From IMG/VR virus record IMGVR_UViG_3300020196_000123, positions 1 through 35,602 of that record: DNA of 35,602 bases, one strand, 5' to 3'. Position numbers and translations under genes: made by a program. The notes beneath the pieces were generated by a model. The model worked only from the letters and a program-made list of their open reading frames with translations. It searched no databases and was not told the DNA's origin. Below are positions 7,452 to 15,184 of this stretch, in pieces. Position 1 is the stretch's first letter. Each line of letters opens with the position of its first letter. The DNA comes from a virus.

Positions 7452-10400
7452 TTATCCGTACGGGGCCGGTGGCGCAACTGGCACGAGCGGGATGTTCGTG
7501 TTCAGCAGGATGTCGCCGGTCCCGGCAGCCACTGTCTTACCCGAGAAGACGTACTCGCCCTTCTCGTTCGTGCCGGTCGAGTAGACCTGGCCGCCCCACA
7601 GGGCGGTCTGCATGAAGTCGAAGCGCTCGCGCAGCGACAGCTGGGTGGTCTGGTACTGCGGCAGGCCCTTGGTGTAGTTGATGTAGCCGCACCACTCCCA
7701 CGTGTGGTTGCCGCAGCGGATCACGGACGGACGGTTGAACTCGACCGGCCACGTCCCGGTGGACAGCGCGTAGCCCGAGCCGGTCACGGCGGGCATCGCC
7801 GACGTGGGCATGTTGCGGTTGGACCACAGCTGCGGGCGCAGCATGGTGTCGATCTCCGAGTACTCGTACCCGATGAGCCTCAGGAGGCGGGCCATCGAGA
7901 GCTTCGACGGCGACCACCACGGGTCGTACTTCGACGGGTCTACCACGCCGTTGGTGACGATGCCGAGCGTCGCGGTGCTGTCGTCCTCGTCGATGACGTA
8001 GTTGACCACCATGTCGGGGAGCTCGTACTGCAGCCCGCGCGGGTAGGTGGCGTTCTGGGGGTAGGCCGACGTGTAGGGGTCGGACGCCATCTCGCTGAGG
8101 GACTCCGCGCTGATCCAGGCCTCGTCGATCGGCGAGCAGTACTCGAAGTTCTTCGACCTGGCCCACACCGACAGGTCGTTGATCGGCGCCCGCTTGAACA
8201 TGCCAGCCGCCAGATCGTTCGTCTGCGGGTAGAACAGGCGGCTGTTGTACGTGGAGTACTGGCCGTTCGCGTAGGGGATGTTGACGCCGTCAGCGTACCC
8301 GTTGTCGGACGTCGACACCCACGGCCGGAACCCGTCGACCAGCGAGATGGTCACGTAGTAGCTCTCGGTGCCGACGACCGGCGTGATCAGCGGCTCGACG
8401 CCGTTGGGATTGTCGCCCTCGCGCTTGGTCCTGGCGTCGGCCACCTGGAACACGTGCGCCCAGCCGCCCTTCTGCCCGGGGTCGAGCTGGGTGTTCGGGC
8501 GGACGAGGTTGGCCACGCCGGTCTGAGGCTTCTCGGCAAAGCGCAGGATGAACTGGGCCTGCGGCGGGCGGTGGAACTGCGAGGTGTTCTGCACCCAGAG
8601 GCTGTACTGGCGGTCGATGGCGGGCCTGGGGTCCTCGAAGCGCTTGACGTACGGGACCGAGAGGAAGTCCGGGCTGAGCCCGGCCTGGATGGCGGAGTGG
8701 ATCTCGTTGGTGCCTGCGTCGACGTGGAGCATGTGCCCGTCCGGCGTGACCGGGTTGGACGTGCCGTTGTCGCCGTCGATCCTGGCCTTGTACTCCGTGC
8801 CGTTGCGGGTGTCCTGGACGTAGACGTACGTCTGGTCCCGGAGCGTATACGGCGCGATCGTCGGGGCGTAGAAGGGCTCCTGGAAGACGATCGAGGTGGT
8901 GGTCGTGCTCGAGATCCTGGTGTTGATGAAGCGCTTGATGGTACTGTTCTCGACCATCTCCTGCGTCACGATCGCCGGCCGCCTGACGCCCTGCACCGTG
9001 AACCCGCGGTCGGGCTCGAGGGCCCCGCCGGTGGTGCCGATGCCCGCAAAGCCCTCCGCGCGCAGGGCGACCCCGCCGAAGTTGGAGTTGGCGTTCGTCA
9101 CAGCGATCTCGCCGCCGCTGCGCGCCCAATAGTTCATCGCCAGGCCGATGGCGAAGGAGGACACGATCTGCACGAAGCCGTTGCTCGTGGCCTTCGTGGC
9201 GAAGTGCCTGGTGTCCGAGACGTCGGACGGCAGGCCGGACGACTTGCCGTCCTGGCCGGGGATGTCCAGCGCCAAGCGGTAGAAGAACCGGATGTCGTCC
9301 GTCTTGACCGCGGTGATGAGGTAGTTCATCGCCTGCTCCCTGGTCGTCTCGGAGACCGGGAAGCCTATCGACTCGGCGTACGCGTCGCGCAAAGACGACC
9401 ACTCCTCGTCGTCGTACACCTCGTACACGTCGGGATCGTTGTTGACCGAGACGACCGTGAAGTTGCAGCTCAGGGCGGACTTGAAGCCCCTGACCGCCTC
9501 GCCGTTGACGCGCATGCCGCTGATGCCCCACTGCGAGCGCAGCGACACGTTGAACGCGTATGGGGAGGAATTCTCGACCGAGTTGGTCTCGACGTTGGGC
9601 ACCTCGGGAGTGCTCGCCGTGATGATCGTCTCCCCGGGCGCGATCTCGGCGTTCGATGCCGTGCCCGAGAAGCTGAGCGTCGAGAAGGCCCTCTGCACCT
9701 TGTCATACAGCCCGTCGAGCTCGAGGTCCGTGGCGAACTGGATGGCGGTCAGGCGGTGGGCCGTCCCCAGCGTCATCCTGAGATTGAGGAACAGCCCAGG
9801 CGTCGCGCCGGGCACCGGTGTCTCGGGCAGCTCGCTGCGAATCACGGCGAGGCCCGTCTGCACCTTGCGCAGGCGGAACTTGTAGGCGTCGATCGGGTCG
9901 GCGTAGTACTCGCCCTGGGGGAGCGTCGGGACGCCCGCGTAGGAGCGGCTGACGCCATCGGGGTACGTGAGCGTGACGCGGTCGCCGTCCAGGATCTCGT
10001 CCTCGTCCTCGAGCGCGGTCACCAGCGTGCGGTAGCCGTGCGGGCGCAGCGACATGAGCACGGCCACCTCGAAGCTCTGGCCAAGGATCTCGGTCACCGA
10101 GCAGTCGGCGATCTTGTCGCGGAAGGTGAACGAGGTGAGGTACGAGTTGCCCGTCCACTTGAGGATGGCGGACCTGGCCGCGATGGTCTCGGGCTCGTTC
10201 TCGAAGGCCGCCCTGGACCAGGCCGGGTAGTACGTCGGCGTGATCAGGGTCTTGCGGAGGTCGAGGCCGAAGATAGTCGTGCCGCGGGGGACGACCAGCC
10301 CGCCCTCTGGCGGGTTGAAGTATGACAGGTGCCTCTGCGTCACCGCCTGGTCCTCGACGAAGACGTCCGTCTGCGCCTCGAACTCGGAGAAGGTCAGACC

Positions 10401-10910
10401 GGGCTCATTGTAGACGACGTTCCTGCCCGGCAGTAGGAAGACGGAGAAGCGGGCGTTGAAGGCGTCGTCGGGGCGCCCCCGCAGGATCGACCTGCGGGCG
10501 ACCTCGATCATGGCCCGGTTGAGGGTAACGAACGGGCGAGCGTAGCCGTCGTTCGACAGGTCGTCAGTGGCCTGGGGGAACTCGGAGCCGACAAAGATGG
10601 CAGTCACGGCGCCCCCGAACATCGGGGACGACACGGGCATCCACCTGTTCATGGCGGGCACCCACAGGTTGAACGTGCCGTTGCCGGTGTCGTACCACGA
10701 CTCACCAGAGCCGTAGCCCACCTCGCTGGCCGGCGGCTGCGGGCCGATCGACGTCGGGCCCGCTTTGGCGATCTCGCCGTTGTTGGTCTCAAAGAAGAGG
10801 CCCGGGTCGCTGGCGTTGGTGTTGAGCGCCAGCTCCCCGGGTTCCAAATACTGCTCGGCCGGGCGCTTCCCCAGGATCGAGGAGCGCTTATGCTGTATGC
10901 GTTGGGCCAT
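7452..10910 (-). CDS. Giant tail-associated structural protein (1152 residues)
   Basis: The largest gene in the window. Residues 1-95 are the shared N-terminal domain (IQHKRSSILGKRP, PGLFFETNNG, KAGPTSIG, GESWYDTG). Residues about 125-200 contain DDLSNDGYARPFVTLNRA, EVARRSILRG and SVFLLPGRN. This fits a beginning of a right-handed beta-helix-like structure as in large cyanophage structural proteins. The C-terminal 120 residues include CGNHTWEWCGYINYTKGLP, RFDFMQTALWGGQVYSTG and NEKGEYVFSGKTVAAGTG, also familiar from those proteins. The role is probably receptor binding or a baseplate/tail-tip appendage. No enzymatic motif was identified. Its first 23 bases overlap the preceding 54-codon gene. 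Confidence 0.82.
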   Translation of the reverse strand: MAQRIQHKRSSILGKRPAEQYLEPGELALNTNASDPGLFFETNNGEIAKAGPTSIGPQPPASEVGYGSGESWYDTGNGTFNLWVPAMNRWMPVSSPMFGGAVTAIFVGSEFPQATDDLSNDGYARPFVTLNRAMIEVARRSILRGRPDDAFNARFSVFLLPGRNVVYNEPGLTFSEFEAQTDVFVEDQAVTQRHLSYFNPPEGGLVVPRGTTIFGLDLRKTLITPTYYPAWSRAAFENEPETIAARSAILKWTGNSYLTSFTFRDKIADCSVTEILGQSFEVAVLMSLRPHGYRTLVTALEDEDEILDGDRVTLTYPDGVSRSYAGVPTLPQGEYYADPIDAYKFRLRKVQTGLAVIRSELPETPVPGATPGLFLNLRMTLGTAHRLTAIQFATDLELDGLYDKVQRAFSTLSFSGTASNAEIAPGETIITASTPEVPNVETNSVENSSPYAFNVSLRSQWGISGMRVNGEAVRGFKSALSCNFTVVSVNNDPDVYEVYDDEEWSSLRDAYAESIGFPVSETTREQAMNYLITAVKTDDIRFFYRLALDIPGQDGKSSGLPSDVSDTRHFATKATSNGFVQIVSSFAIGLAMNYWARSGGEIAVTNANSNFGGVALRAEGFAGIGTTGGALEPDRGFTVQGVRRPAIVTQEMVENSTIKRFINTRISSTTTTSIVFQEPFYAPTIAPYTLRDQTYVYVQDTRNGTEYKARIDGDNGTSNPVTPDGHMLHVDAGTNEIHSAIQAGLSPDFLSVPYVKRFEDPRPAIDRQYSLWVQNTSQFHRPPQAQFILRFAEKPQTGVANLVRPNTQLDPGQKGGWAHVFQVADARTKREGDNPNGVEPLITPVVGTESYYVTISLVDGFRPWVSTSDNGYADGVNIPYANGQYSTYNSRLFYPQTNDLAAGMFKRAPINDLSVWARSKNFEYCSPIDEAWISAESLSEMASDPYTSAYPQNATYPRGLQYELPDMVVNYVIDEDDSTATLGIVTNGVVDPSKYDPWWSPSKLSMARLLRLIGYEYSEIDTMLRPQLWSNRNMPTSAMPAVTGSGYALSTGTWPVEFNRPSVIRCGNHTWEWCGYINYTKGLPQYQTTQLSLRERFDFMQTALWGGQVYSTGTNEKGEYVFSGKTVAAGTGDILLNTNIPLVPVAPPAPYG

Positions 10911-11052
10911 CTGCGTCGGGCGTTGAAGAACGAGCGGCCGGCGTAGGGCCGGCCTCCTTGTCGTCGGCGAACTCCCAGCCTATGTCGTCCCCGATCTGGT
11001 ACCGCTTGTCCGCCTTCCACTCATCGAAGGCGTCCTGGAACGACTTTGGCAT
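10888..11052 (-). CDS. Small acidic protein of 54 residues
   Basis: A short frame begins with ATG at 11052 and reads MPKSFQDAFDEWKADKRYQI, continuing with GDDIGWEFADDKEAG and ending PTHTA before TAA at 10888. The composition is protein-like, with aromatic and charged residues in an amphipathic first helix. It fills the space between the frameshifted gene and the giant fibre and overlaps the latter by 23 bases. No family is recognised. No strong ribosome binding site is visible. Confidence 0.5.
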   Translation of the reverse strand: MPKSFQDAFDEWKADKRYQIGDDIGWEFADDKEAGPTPAARSSTPDADGPTHTA

Positions 11053-11107
11053 GGCAACCGCCGGCGCGTGGTTGCTCTATCTTTTACCCGGCTGCCGCCC
11101 GGTGCGT

Positions 11108-11569
11108 CTACTTCTTCTTCGCGCGCTTCCAGAGGTCGGCGTCCGCCTTCCTCGCGCCGCCGGAGCCCGTGATGAACGAGTTCACGCGGCCCATGGCCCA
11201 CTGCTGCGGCGCCACGCCGGGCCTGTGCCCGGACCGCCACGCCGCCATACCGCGCTCGTACACGCGCCTGAGCACGCCGAGCGGGATGCCGGACTTCTCG
11301 GCCTTCTCCTTCAGGGACGCGGACGTGCCGTCCTCGCCCATGTCCTCGGAGTCCTTCTTGCCGTACATGCGCTCGTAGGCCTCGGTGGCCTTCGACTTGG
11401 GCATCTCGCCGCCCTTGCGCTTGCGGTACGCCTTGTCGGACTTCCAGTCCTCGTACACCTTGCCAGCCTTCTCGCCGGACCGCGCCTTCTCCTGGGTCTC
11501 CTCGGCCTCGCGCTTCGCGACGGCCTGCTCACTCTTCGTGAGACCCTTGGCGTAGTCCGGCTTCAGCCC
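11108..11569 (-). CDS. DUF5824-like domain, reached by -1 frameshift
   Basis: This frame has no good ATG of its own at the right place. Upstream of about 11570 the frame is a GC-rich shadow of the 182-residue gene. The protein-like part begins GLKPDYAKGLTKSEQ, and after a charged Lys/Glu-rich helix contains GIPLGVLRRVYERGMAAWRS, GHRPG, QQWAMGRVNSFITG, ADADLWKRAKKK. I recognise this as a conserved phage domain of DUF5824 type, with unknown function. If made by the -1 shift at 11575-11569, the product is a fusion of about 334 residues (181 plus 153). Initiation at the CTG codon at 11566 or another rare start is the alternative. Confidence 0.75.
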   Translation of the reverse strand, partial: GLKPDYAKGLTKSEQAVAKREAEETQEKARSGEKAGKVYEDWKSDKAYRKRKGGEMPKSKATEAYERMYGKKDSEDMGEDGTSASLKEKAEKSGIPLGVLRRVYERGMAAWRSGHRPGVAPQQWAMGRVNSFITGSGGARKADADLWKRAKKK

Positions 11570-12111
11570 TTTCCCTCGGCGTACCCGAACCTGTTGAACG
11601 CGGAGTAGCCCTCCGGCTCCTCCTCTTCGTCCTCCTCCTCGACCTCCAGACCCGGGCCGTACATCGCGTAGTCGTGCACGGCGGACATGTAGTCGGCGGC
11701 CAGGGTGAGCTGGGGGGCCATCCACGCCTCGATCTCCGGCATGCGCCCGGCCATCATCTCGGACTCCATCATCATGATGAGGTGCGAGGTGTCCGCCTGC
11801 AGCTTGCGCAGCTGGGCGAAGGCCATGCGCGTGTCCTCCTCCGAGAACGTGGGCGTCGGGTACCCGATCGCCATCGCCTGGCGCTTGCAGCCCCTCTCGG
11901 CGTAGGAGTCCTTCATCTCGGTGACGAGGCCTAGCGCGTACTCCTCGTACGACTTGGCCTGCTGCTTGCTGGCGCCGCACATCGACAGGGCGATGGCGAC
12001 CGCTTGCTTCTGGTCCTTGACGACCTTTCCCTTCTCGCCCGAGTGCAGCGTCCCCGCCTTCCACTCGCGCATCACGTCGGCTACGCAGCCTTTTCCTTTC
12101 TTAACTGGCAT
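11563..12111 (-). CDS. DUF6496-like helical protein, upstream partner of the frameshift
   Basis: A 182-residue protein. Its first 50 residues (KGCVADVMREWKAGTLHSG, VKDQKQAVAIALSMCG) match the short phage domain known as DUF6496, whose function is unknown. The middle is helical with many Met residues (LIMMMESEMMAGRMPEIEAWM), and an acidic run of Glu and Asp occupies about residues 155-167 before FNRFGYAEGKG and TGA. The zero-frame product ends at this stop; a minority of ribosomes probably continue in the -1 frame. The upstream 55-residue gene ends 3 bases before its ATG. A virion-associated role is inferred only from position. Confidence 0.75.
   Translation of the reverse strand: MPVKKGKGCVADVMREWKAGTLHSGEKGKVVKDQKQAVAIALSMCGASKQQAKSYEEYALGLVTEMKDSYAERGCKRQAMAIGYPTPTFSEEDTRMAFAQLRKLQADTSHLIMMMESEMMAGRMPEIEAWMAPQLTLAADYMSAVHDYAMYGPGLEVEEEDEEEEPEGYSAFNRFGYAEGKG
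11569..11575 (-). promoter_or_regulatory. Candidate -1 programmed ribosomal frameshift site
   Basis: On the minus strand the last codons of the 182-residue gene read GAG GGA AAG GGC TGA. The heptamer G GGA AAG fits the X XXY YYZ rule exactly. Slipping back one base converts GGA AAG to GGG AAA and continues as GGG CTG AAG into the DUF5824-like frame, bypassing the TGA one codon later. The same heptamer is used by phage lambda to make its G-T tail protein. A short inverted repeat (GGCTGAAGCC) follows, but a convincing stimulatory stem is not obvious by eye. Confidence 0.7.
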
Positions 12112-12114
12112 TGG

Positions 12115-12282
12115 TCAGGCCTCGGGCATTTTCTTGGTGCATGCCGAGAAGAGCATCGCGAGCACCTTCTCGACGGCGTCGGGCGCGAAGCCCTGGGCGT
12201 TCAGGTTCCTCCTGAGGGAGTTGCGGCGCTGCTCCCACGTCTTCCCGGAGGACTTGCTCCGGGCGCAGATGTCGCGCGTCAC
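12115..12282 (-). CDS. Small basic protein of 55 residues with GTG start
   Basis: The frame opens with GTG at 12282, sharing four bases with the upstream stop (GTGA), and ends at TGA 12117-12115. It reads MTRDICARSKSSGKTWEQRR, then NSLRRNLNAQGFAPDAVEKV, then LAMLFSACTKKMPEA. This is a compact, probably three-helix, basic protein. The four-base overlap strongly suggests coupling with the membrane-anchored protein upstream. No family is recognised. Confidence 0.65.
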   Translation of the reverse strand: MTRDICARSKSSGKTWEQRRNSLRRNLNAQGFAPDAVEKVLAMLFSACTKKMPEA

Positions 12283-12593
12283 TTCTCCCTCCCGAACATC
12301 AGCATGTTCTTGATGGCGTCGACCTGCTCGACAAGGTAGTCCATCTTCTTCGCGCCGTCGCTCATGCGGTGGACGAACTCCTCGCGCATGACGAACTTCT
12401 GCGGCAGGTTGATCTCGAGGTCGCGGAGCTCCCTCTCGATTTTTTCAATGTGGCCCTCGTTCCTGGCCACGAGCTCGACGATCTCGGAGAATCGCCGGTC
12501 GATGTGTTTTCCGTTGCGGTCGGCGGCCCAGCCGGCAGCTCCGAAGATGGAGATGACGACTGGGATAACGATTCCGCTGATCATCTCGATCAT
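12279..12593 (-). CDS. Small membrane-anchored coiled-coil protein
   Basis: The 104-residue protein has one clear hydrophobic segment at about residues 4-23 (SGIVIPVVISIFGAAGWA). It is followed by a basic turn and a charged heptad-like helix (RRFSEIVELVARNEGHIEKI, then ERELRDLEI) and a second helical part. This topology is seen in phage accessory membrane proteins and some holin-like or spanin-like proteins. No endolysin is nearby, so a lysis role is only a possibility. The next small gene starts in its stop codon. Confidence 0.65.
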   Translation of the reverse strand: MIEMISGIVIPVVISIFGAAGWAADRNGKHIDRRFSEIVELVARNEGHIEKIERELRDLEINLPQKFVMREEFVHRMSDGAKKMDYLVEQVDAIKNMLMFGREK

Positions 12594-12617
12594 GGGGCTG
12601 TCCGGCTCCGCCTCGCG

Positions 12618-13082
12618 TCAGAACAGCCCGAGCAGCCGCTCGGCGGGCCCGAGTGGGACGGACGCCTTCGCCAGGTCGACGAGCTTGTCCTTGTCGACGC
12701 CCTCCTCCATTTTCAGCACCATCTCGGCGATCTCCAGGGACTTGCGGCCCTCGGGGGTCGACGGGTCGAGCTGCTTGGCCTTGGCGACGTCCGGCAGGAA
12801 CCGCTCCTTCGCCAGTTGGACGGCCCGCTGGGCCTCCTCCCTGGTCAACTCGCCGTCGCCGACGGAGTAGAAGGCCAGCTCGAGCACGGTGTCGATCGTG
12901 CTGCCGCTCCAGCCTGTGTAGTACTTGTCCAGCAGCGGGTCGACGACGTCGTAGACCTTGGCCAGCAGGGGCGCGTACTTGCGCGCGTTGACCTTCTCGA
13001 GCACCTTCCTGGCGCCCATGGTGGCGACGCCGATGATGATGCCCGCGAGGGCGGGGTAGAGGGGTTCTAGGAAAGTAGGCAT
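12618..13082 (-). CDS. Putative membrane-associated protein of unknown function
   Basis: A 154-residue protein with a hydrophobic N-terminal stretch (LYPALAGIIIGVATMGARKV, about residues 8-27) that could insert in the membrane. It continues with amphipathic helices (LLAKVYDVVDPLLDKYYTG, LTREEAQRAVQLAKERFLP, RKSLEIAEMVLKM). The helix-rich, charged C-terminal half suggests a cytoplasmic oligomeric domain. It and the next gene form a pair of single-anchor proteins. I do not recognise the family; a holin-like or tape-associated role would be speculation. Confidence 0.6.
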   Translation of the reverse strand: MPTFLEPLYPALAGIIIGVATMGARKVLEKVNARKYAPLLAKVYDVVDPLLDKYYTGWSGSTIDTVLELAFYSVGDGELTREEAQRAVQLAKERFLPDVAKAKQLDPSTPEGRKSLEIAEMVLKMEEGVDKDKLVDLAKASVPLGPAERLLGLF

Positions 13083-13098
13083 GGCGCCCTCCTGCGTG

Positions 13099-13587
13099 TT
13101 ACTCTGGGAGGCCGGACTTCCCGGCCCTCATACGGTCGCGCACGGTCTTCGGGAGGCCCTGCTCCCAGCCGTGCTCCTTCGCAATGCGGATGATTGCGCG
13201 CATCACCGCGTCCGGGTCCTTGGCGCGGCCCACGGAGGACCAGGCCGCCGACACGTCGCCGGGCGACGCGATCGGGAACGACATGTCCGGGCCGGCGAAA
13301 CCGCCCTTCATCTTGCCGTCCTGGAGGGCCTTGCGCATGTCGCCGGACCACTCGCGGTGGTTGACACCGTAGGCCTCCTCCTGGTAGTTGACCCGGTTCT
13401 GGCGGGACTGCTCCATCCGGGCGCGCTTGCGGCCCATGATCTCGCGCATCACGTCGTCGCCGACGACGTAGTTGTCGCGGTCCTTGGGGATGAGGGCCTC
13501 GACCCTCTCGCGGCGCTCCTTGTTCTTCTTGAGCAGGTCGCCGACGGGGATCACCTGCCCCACCAGCGTGTCAGTTAGGTTCATCAT
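13099..13587 (-). CDS. DUF6582-like phage protein
   Basis: In this 162-residue protein, residues about 95-145 contain GPDMSFPIASPGDVSAAWSS, GRAKDPDAVMRAIIRIAKEHGW. This matches the short DUF6582-type domain common in phage head and portal-neighbourhood proteins, in which a sFPI/PI segment precedes a helix of dAv..Ai.R-type. The N-terminal part is basic and helical (LLKKNKERRERVEALIP, REIMGRKRARMEQSRQNR). It overlaps the acidic upstream gene by 17 bases in another frame. The role is probably structural or virion-associated, but unproven. Confidence 0.65.
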   Translation of the reverse strand: MMNLTDTLVGQVIPVGDLLKKNKERRERVEALIPKDRDNYVVGDDVMREIMGRKRARMEQSRQNRVNYQEEAYGVNHREWSGDMRKALQDGKMKGGFAGPDMSFPIASPGDVSAAWSSVGRAKDPDAVMRAIIRIAKEHGWEQGLPKTVRDRMRAGKSGLPE

Positions 13588-14338
13588 CAGAGGGGTCCTC
13601 CTCCTCGGTTTCGTCTTCGGTTACGTCGGGCTCGGTTTCCTCCTCTTCGCCCTGGGTTTCCTCGGGCGCGTAGTCCTCGTCCTCCTCCTCCTCCTCTTCC
13701 TCGCCGTCTTCGGTCACCGCCAGCTCGGCCTTGAGCTCGGCGATCCTGGCCGCGATGTCGTCGGCGTCGGGCTCGGGCTCCGGCTCGCCGTCGCCATCGG
13801 GTTCCTCGCTTTCGTCCTCTTCTTCCTCGTCGTCCGCGGGGCCGAGCAGCTCGTCGAGCATCGCGTCGATCTCCTCGTCGGTCGTGTCCTCGTCGATGCC
13901 CTCGAGCATCCGCTGGACCAGCGCGTCAAACTCCGGGTCGGCGTCGTCGTCCCCGTCATCGCCGGGGTCGGCTTCCCCCTCGCCGTCGATCTCGGCGAGC
14001 ACCTCGTCGATCATGGCGTCGAGCTCCTCGTCGGACATGTCCGACAGCTCGAGTTCGTCGTCGTCGGCCGGGAGGTTGCCCTCGCTGTCGCGGAGCGCGG
14101 CCAGCAGGTCCTGCTGCTTCTGCTCGACGTCCTGCCTCTCGCCGCGCCCGTCGGGGTACTGCCAGAGGCCGGTCTTGTCGAGCCACGCGGACCGCACCGG
14201 TGCGGTCTCGACGCCGAGCGTGTCGGAGCCGACCTTGACGCCCTGCTCCTCCGTCTCCTCGGCCTTCTGCAGCTGGGCGGCGTAGGCCTGCTGGAGCTGC
14301 TCGTAGGCCTCCTGGGAGAAGCTTCCGAATCCGGACAT
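13571..14338 (-). CDS. Extremely acidic, low-complexity protein
   Basis: A 255-residue protein. The first 95 residues are ordinary (FGSFSQEAYEQLQQAYAAQ, VGSDTLGVETAPVRSAWLDK, LWQYPDGRGE). The remaining 160 are dominated by Asp and Glu, with short helices of the type SDEELDAMIDEVLAEID and TDEEIDAMLDELLG, which look like two copies of one acidic helix. A predicted isoelectric point would be very low. Such proteins can act as scaffold, DNA mimic or counter-ion chaperone for basic proteins. Two basic coiled-coil proteins are made about 7 kb upstream in the same direction. No catalytic motif is seen. The start lies 9 bases after a perfect hairpin. Confidence 0.8.
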   Translation of the reverse strand: MSGFGSFSQEAYEQLQQAYAAQLQKAEETEEQGVKVGSDTLGVETAPVRSAWLDKTGLWQYPDGRGERQDVEQKQQDLLAALRDSEGNLPADDDELELSDMSDEELDAMIDEVLAEIDGEGEADPGDDGDDDADPEFDALVQRMLEGIDEDTTDEEIDAMLDELLGPADDEEEEDESEEPDGDGEPEPEPDADDIAARIAELKAELAVTEDGEEEEEEEDEDYAPEETQGEEEETEPDVTEDETEEEDPSDDEPN

Positions 14339-14346
14339 GTTGTTTC

Positions 14347-14364
14347 CGTGGGTTGGTACCCACG
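14347..14364 (-). promoter_or_regulatory. Perfect 7-bp hairpin in the leader of the acidic gene
   Basis: The 18 bases form a stem of seven pairs with a four-base loop (CGTGGGT-ACCA-ACCCACG on the minus strand). It lies between the TAA of the 207-residue gene and the ATG at 14338. There is no T-run after it on the minus strand, so it is not a classical terminator. mRNA processing, stability or translation control are possibilities. Confidence 0.5.
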
Positions 14365-14368
14365 TGTC

Positions 14369-14992
14369 TTACCCGCCCAGCTCCTTGATCTGGTCCATGA
14401 TAGCCTGGCGCCCGGCCTCGTTGACCTGGCCCTCGAGCGCCCTCTCCAGGCCCTCGATCCGGCTGGCGTTGCCGCCGCCGCCGGCGCGGGACCCGCCGCC
14501 GCGCCCCTGGCGTTTTGGCTTCGCGGGCTTAGGCCCTACCTTCTTCTCGCCGGCCACGGAGCCCCACTCGACCATGATCGGCTTGCCACCCTGGATCGCC
14601 CAGCCGTACGCCTTACCGTCGATCACGACCTTCTTGTTGTTGGTCGGGTCGGAGCCCTGCGACTTGGCAGCCTTCTCGAGCTTCTCCTCCATGGGGGACT
14701 TGGGCTGCTCCTTCGGCTTCGGCTGCTGGCCTGCGGCCGCCGGCTGCCCGGGCTGCTGCGCCTGGGGCTGCGACGGCGCCGCGCCCTGCTGGGCGGGCTG
14801 CGCGGCCGGGGCCTCCCCGATCTTGCGGCAGACGCCGAAGGTCATCTTCTCCCCGGGCCCGCACTCGGCGAAGTCGCTCTGCGCCCACTCCTTCTCGACC
14901 ATCGCCTCGAGGTAGCGGATGATCGCGTCCGGCCTATAGCCGTTCGACTCCAGGTAGTCGACAACGCGCTGCTCTGGTGCTCTGTCTGTCAT
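14369..14992 (-). CDS. Cys-pair-tagged protein with Pro/Gln-rich linker
   Basis: The 207-residue protein carries a divergent version of the N-terminal tag: SDFAECGPGEKMTFGVCRKI, with cysteines at 44 and 55 (10 residues between). The tag follows an amphipathic helix (QRVVDYLESNGYRPDAIIRY). Residues about 62-100 are a linker of Pro, Gln and Ala, probably disordered. A small segment at about 120-150 (KKVVIDGKAYGWAIQGGKPI) looks strand-rich, and the end is a Gly/Arg-rich stretch plus a helix. It overlaps the preceding 51-residue gene by ATGA. The body has no recognised enzymatic motif. Confidence 0.75.
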   Translation of the reverse strand: MTDRAPEQRVVDYLESNGYRPDAIIRYLEAMVEKEWAQSDFAECGPGEKMTFGVCRKIGEAPAAQPAQQGAAPSQPQAQQPGQPAAAGQQPKPKEQPKSPMEEKLEKAAKSQGSDPTNNKKVVIDGKAYGWAIQGGKPIMVEWGSVAGEKKVGPKPAKPKRQGRGGGSRAGGGGNASRIEGLERALEGQVNEAGRQAIMDQIKELGG

Positions 14993-15144
14993 AGGTAGGC
15001 TGCCGCCAAAAATTCGTCGTCGGATACCTTGCCGCGCTCTGCGAGCTGCTCGGCTAGTGTGAGGAGCCGCTCGGCCTCCGCCTCGTCGCCCTTGAACAGG
15101 GCGGCCTTGCGCTTGGTCATCAGCTCCACGTACTTGCTGGCCAT
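14989..15144 (-). CDS. Small helical protein, paralogue of the one at 18887-19039
   Basis: A 51-residue frame begins at ATG 15144 and reads MASKYVELMTKRKAALFKGD, then EAEAERLLTLAEQLAERGKV, then SDDEFLAAAYL. It aligns without gaps over nearly its full length with the 50-residue protein at 18887-19039 (shared xSxYVxxM, A-x-x-LL-x-x-A, KVSxDExxAxAY). Both follow a kinase-like gene. The stop overlaps the next gene's ATG as ATGA. It is probably a two-helix hairpin that binds a partner protein; the function is unknown. Confidence 0.72.
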   Translation of the reverse strand: MASKYVELMTKRKAALFKGDEAEAERLLTLAEQLAERGKVSDDEFLAAAYL

Positions 15145-15184
15145 GGTGTGTGTGGTGTCGGTGCTCTTCGTGGTATTATGCGGG

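Noticed and set aside
5845-7584. 579-residue plus-strand open frame
   Set aside because: A shadow of the 558-residue fibre: low complexity, no domains, and spans the end of a neighbouring gene.
7704-10325. 873-residue open frame on the plus strand, antisense to the giant structural gene
   Set aside because: The translation is dominated by Arg, Val, Asp, Gly and His with no motif, as expected for the GC-rich complement of a real gene. The minus-strand gene has a recognisable domain order throughout.
11570-12064. Upstream part of the DUF5824-like frame as an N-terminal domain
   Set aside because: This stretch is the -1 shadow of the 182-residue gene (Gly/Arg/Asp/His-rich, no pattern). Only the part after about 11570 reads as protein.
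12279-13082. The two small membrane-anchored genes as a definite holin/spanin lysis cassette
   Set aside because: No endolysin gene and no lipobox or characteristic spanin order was found, so topology alone is not enough.
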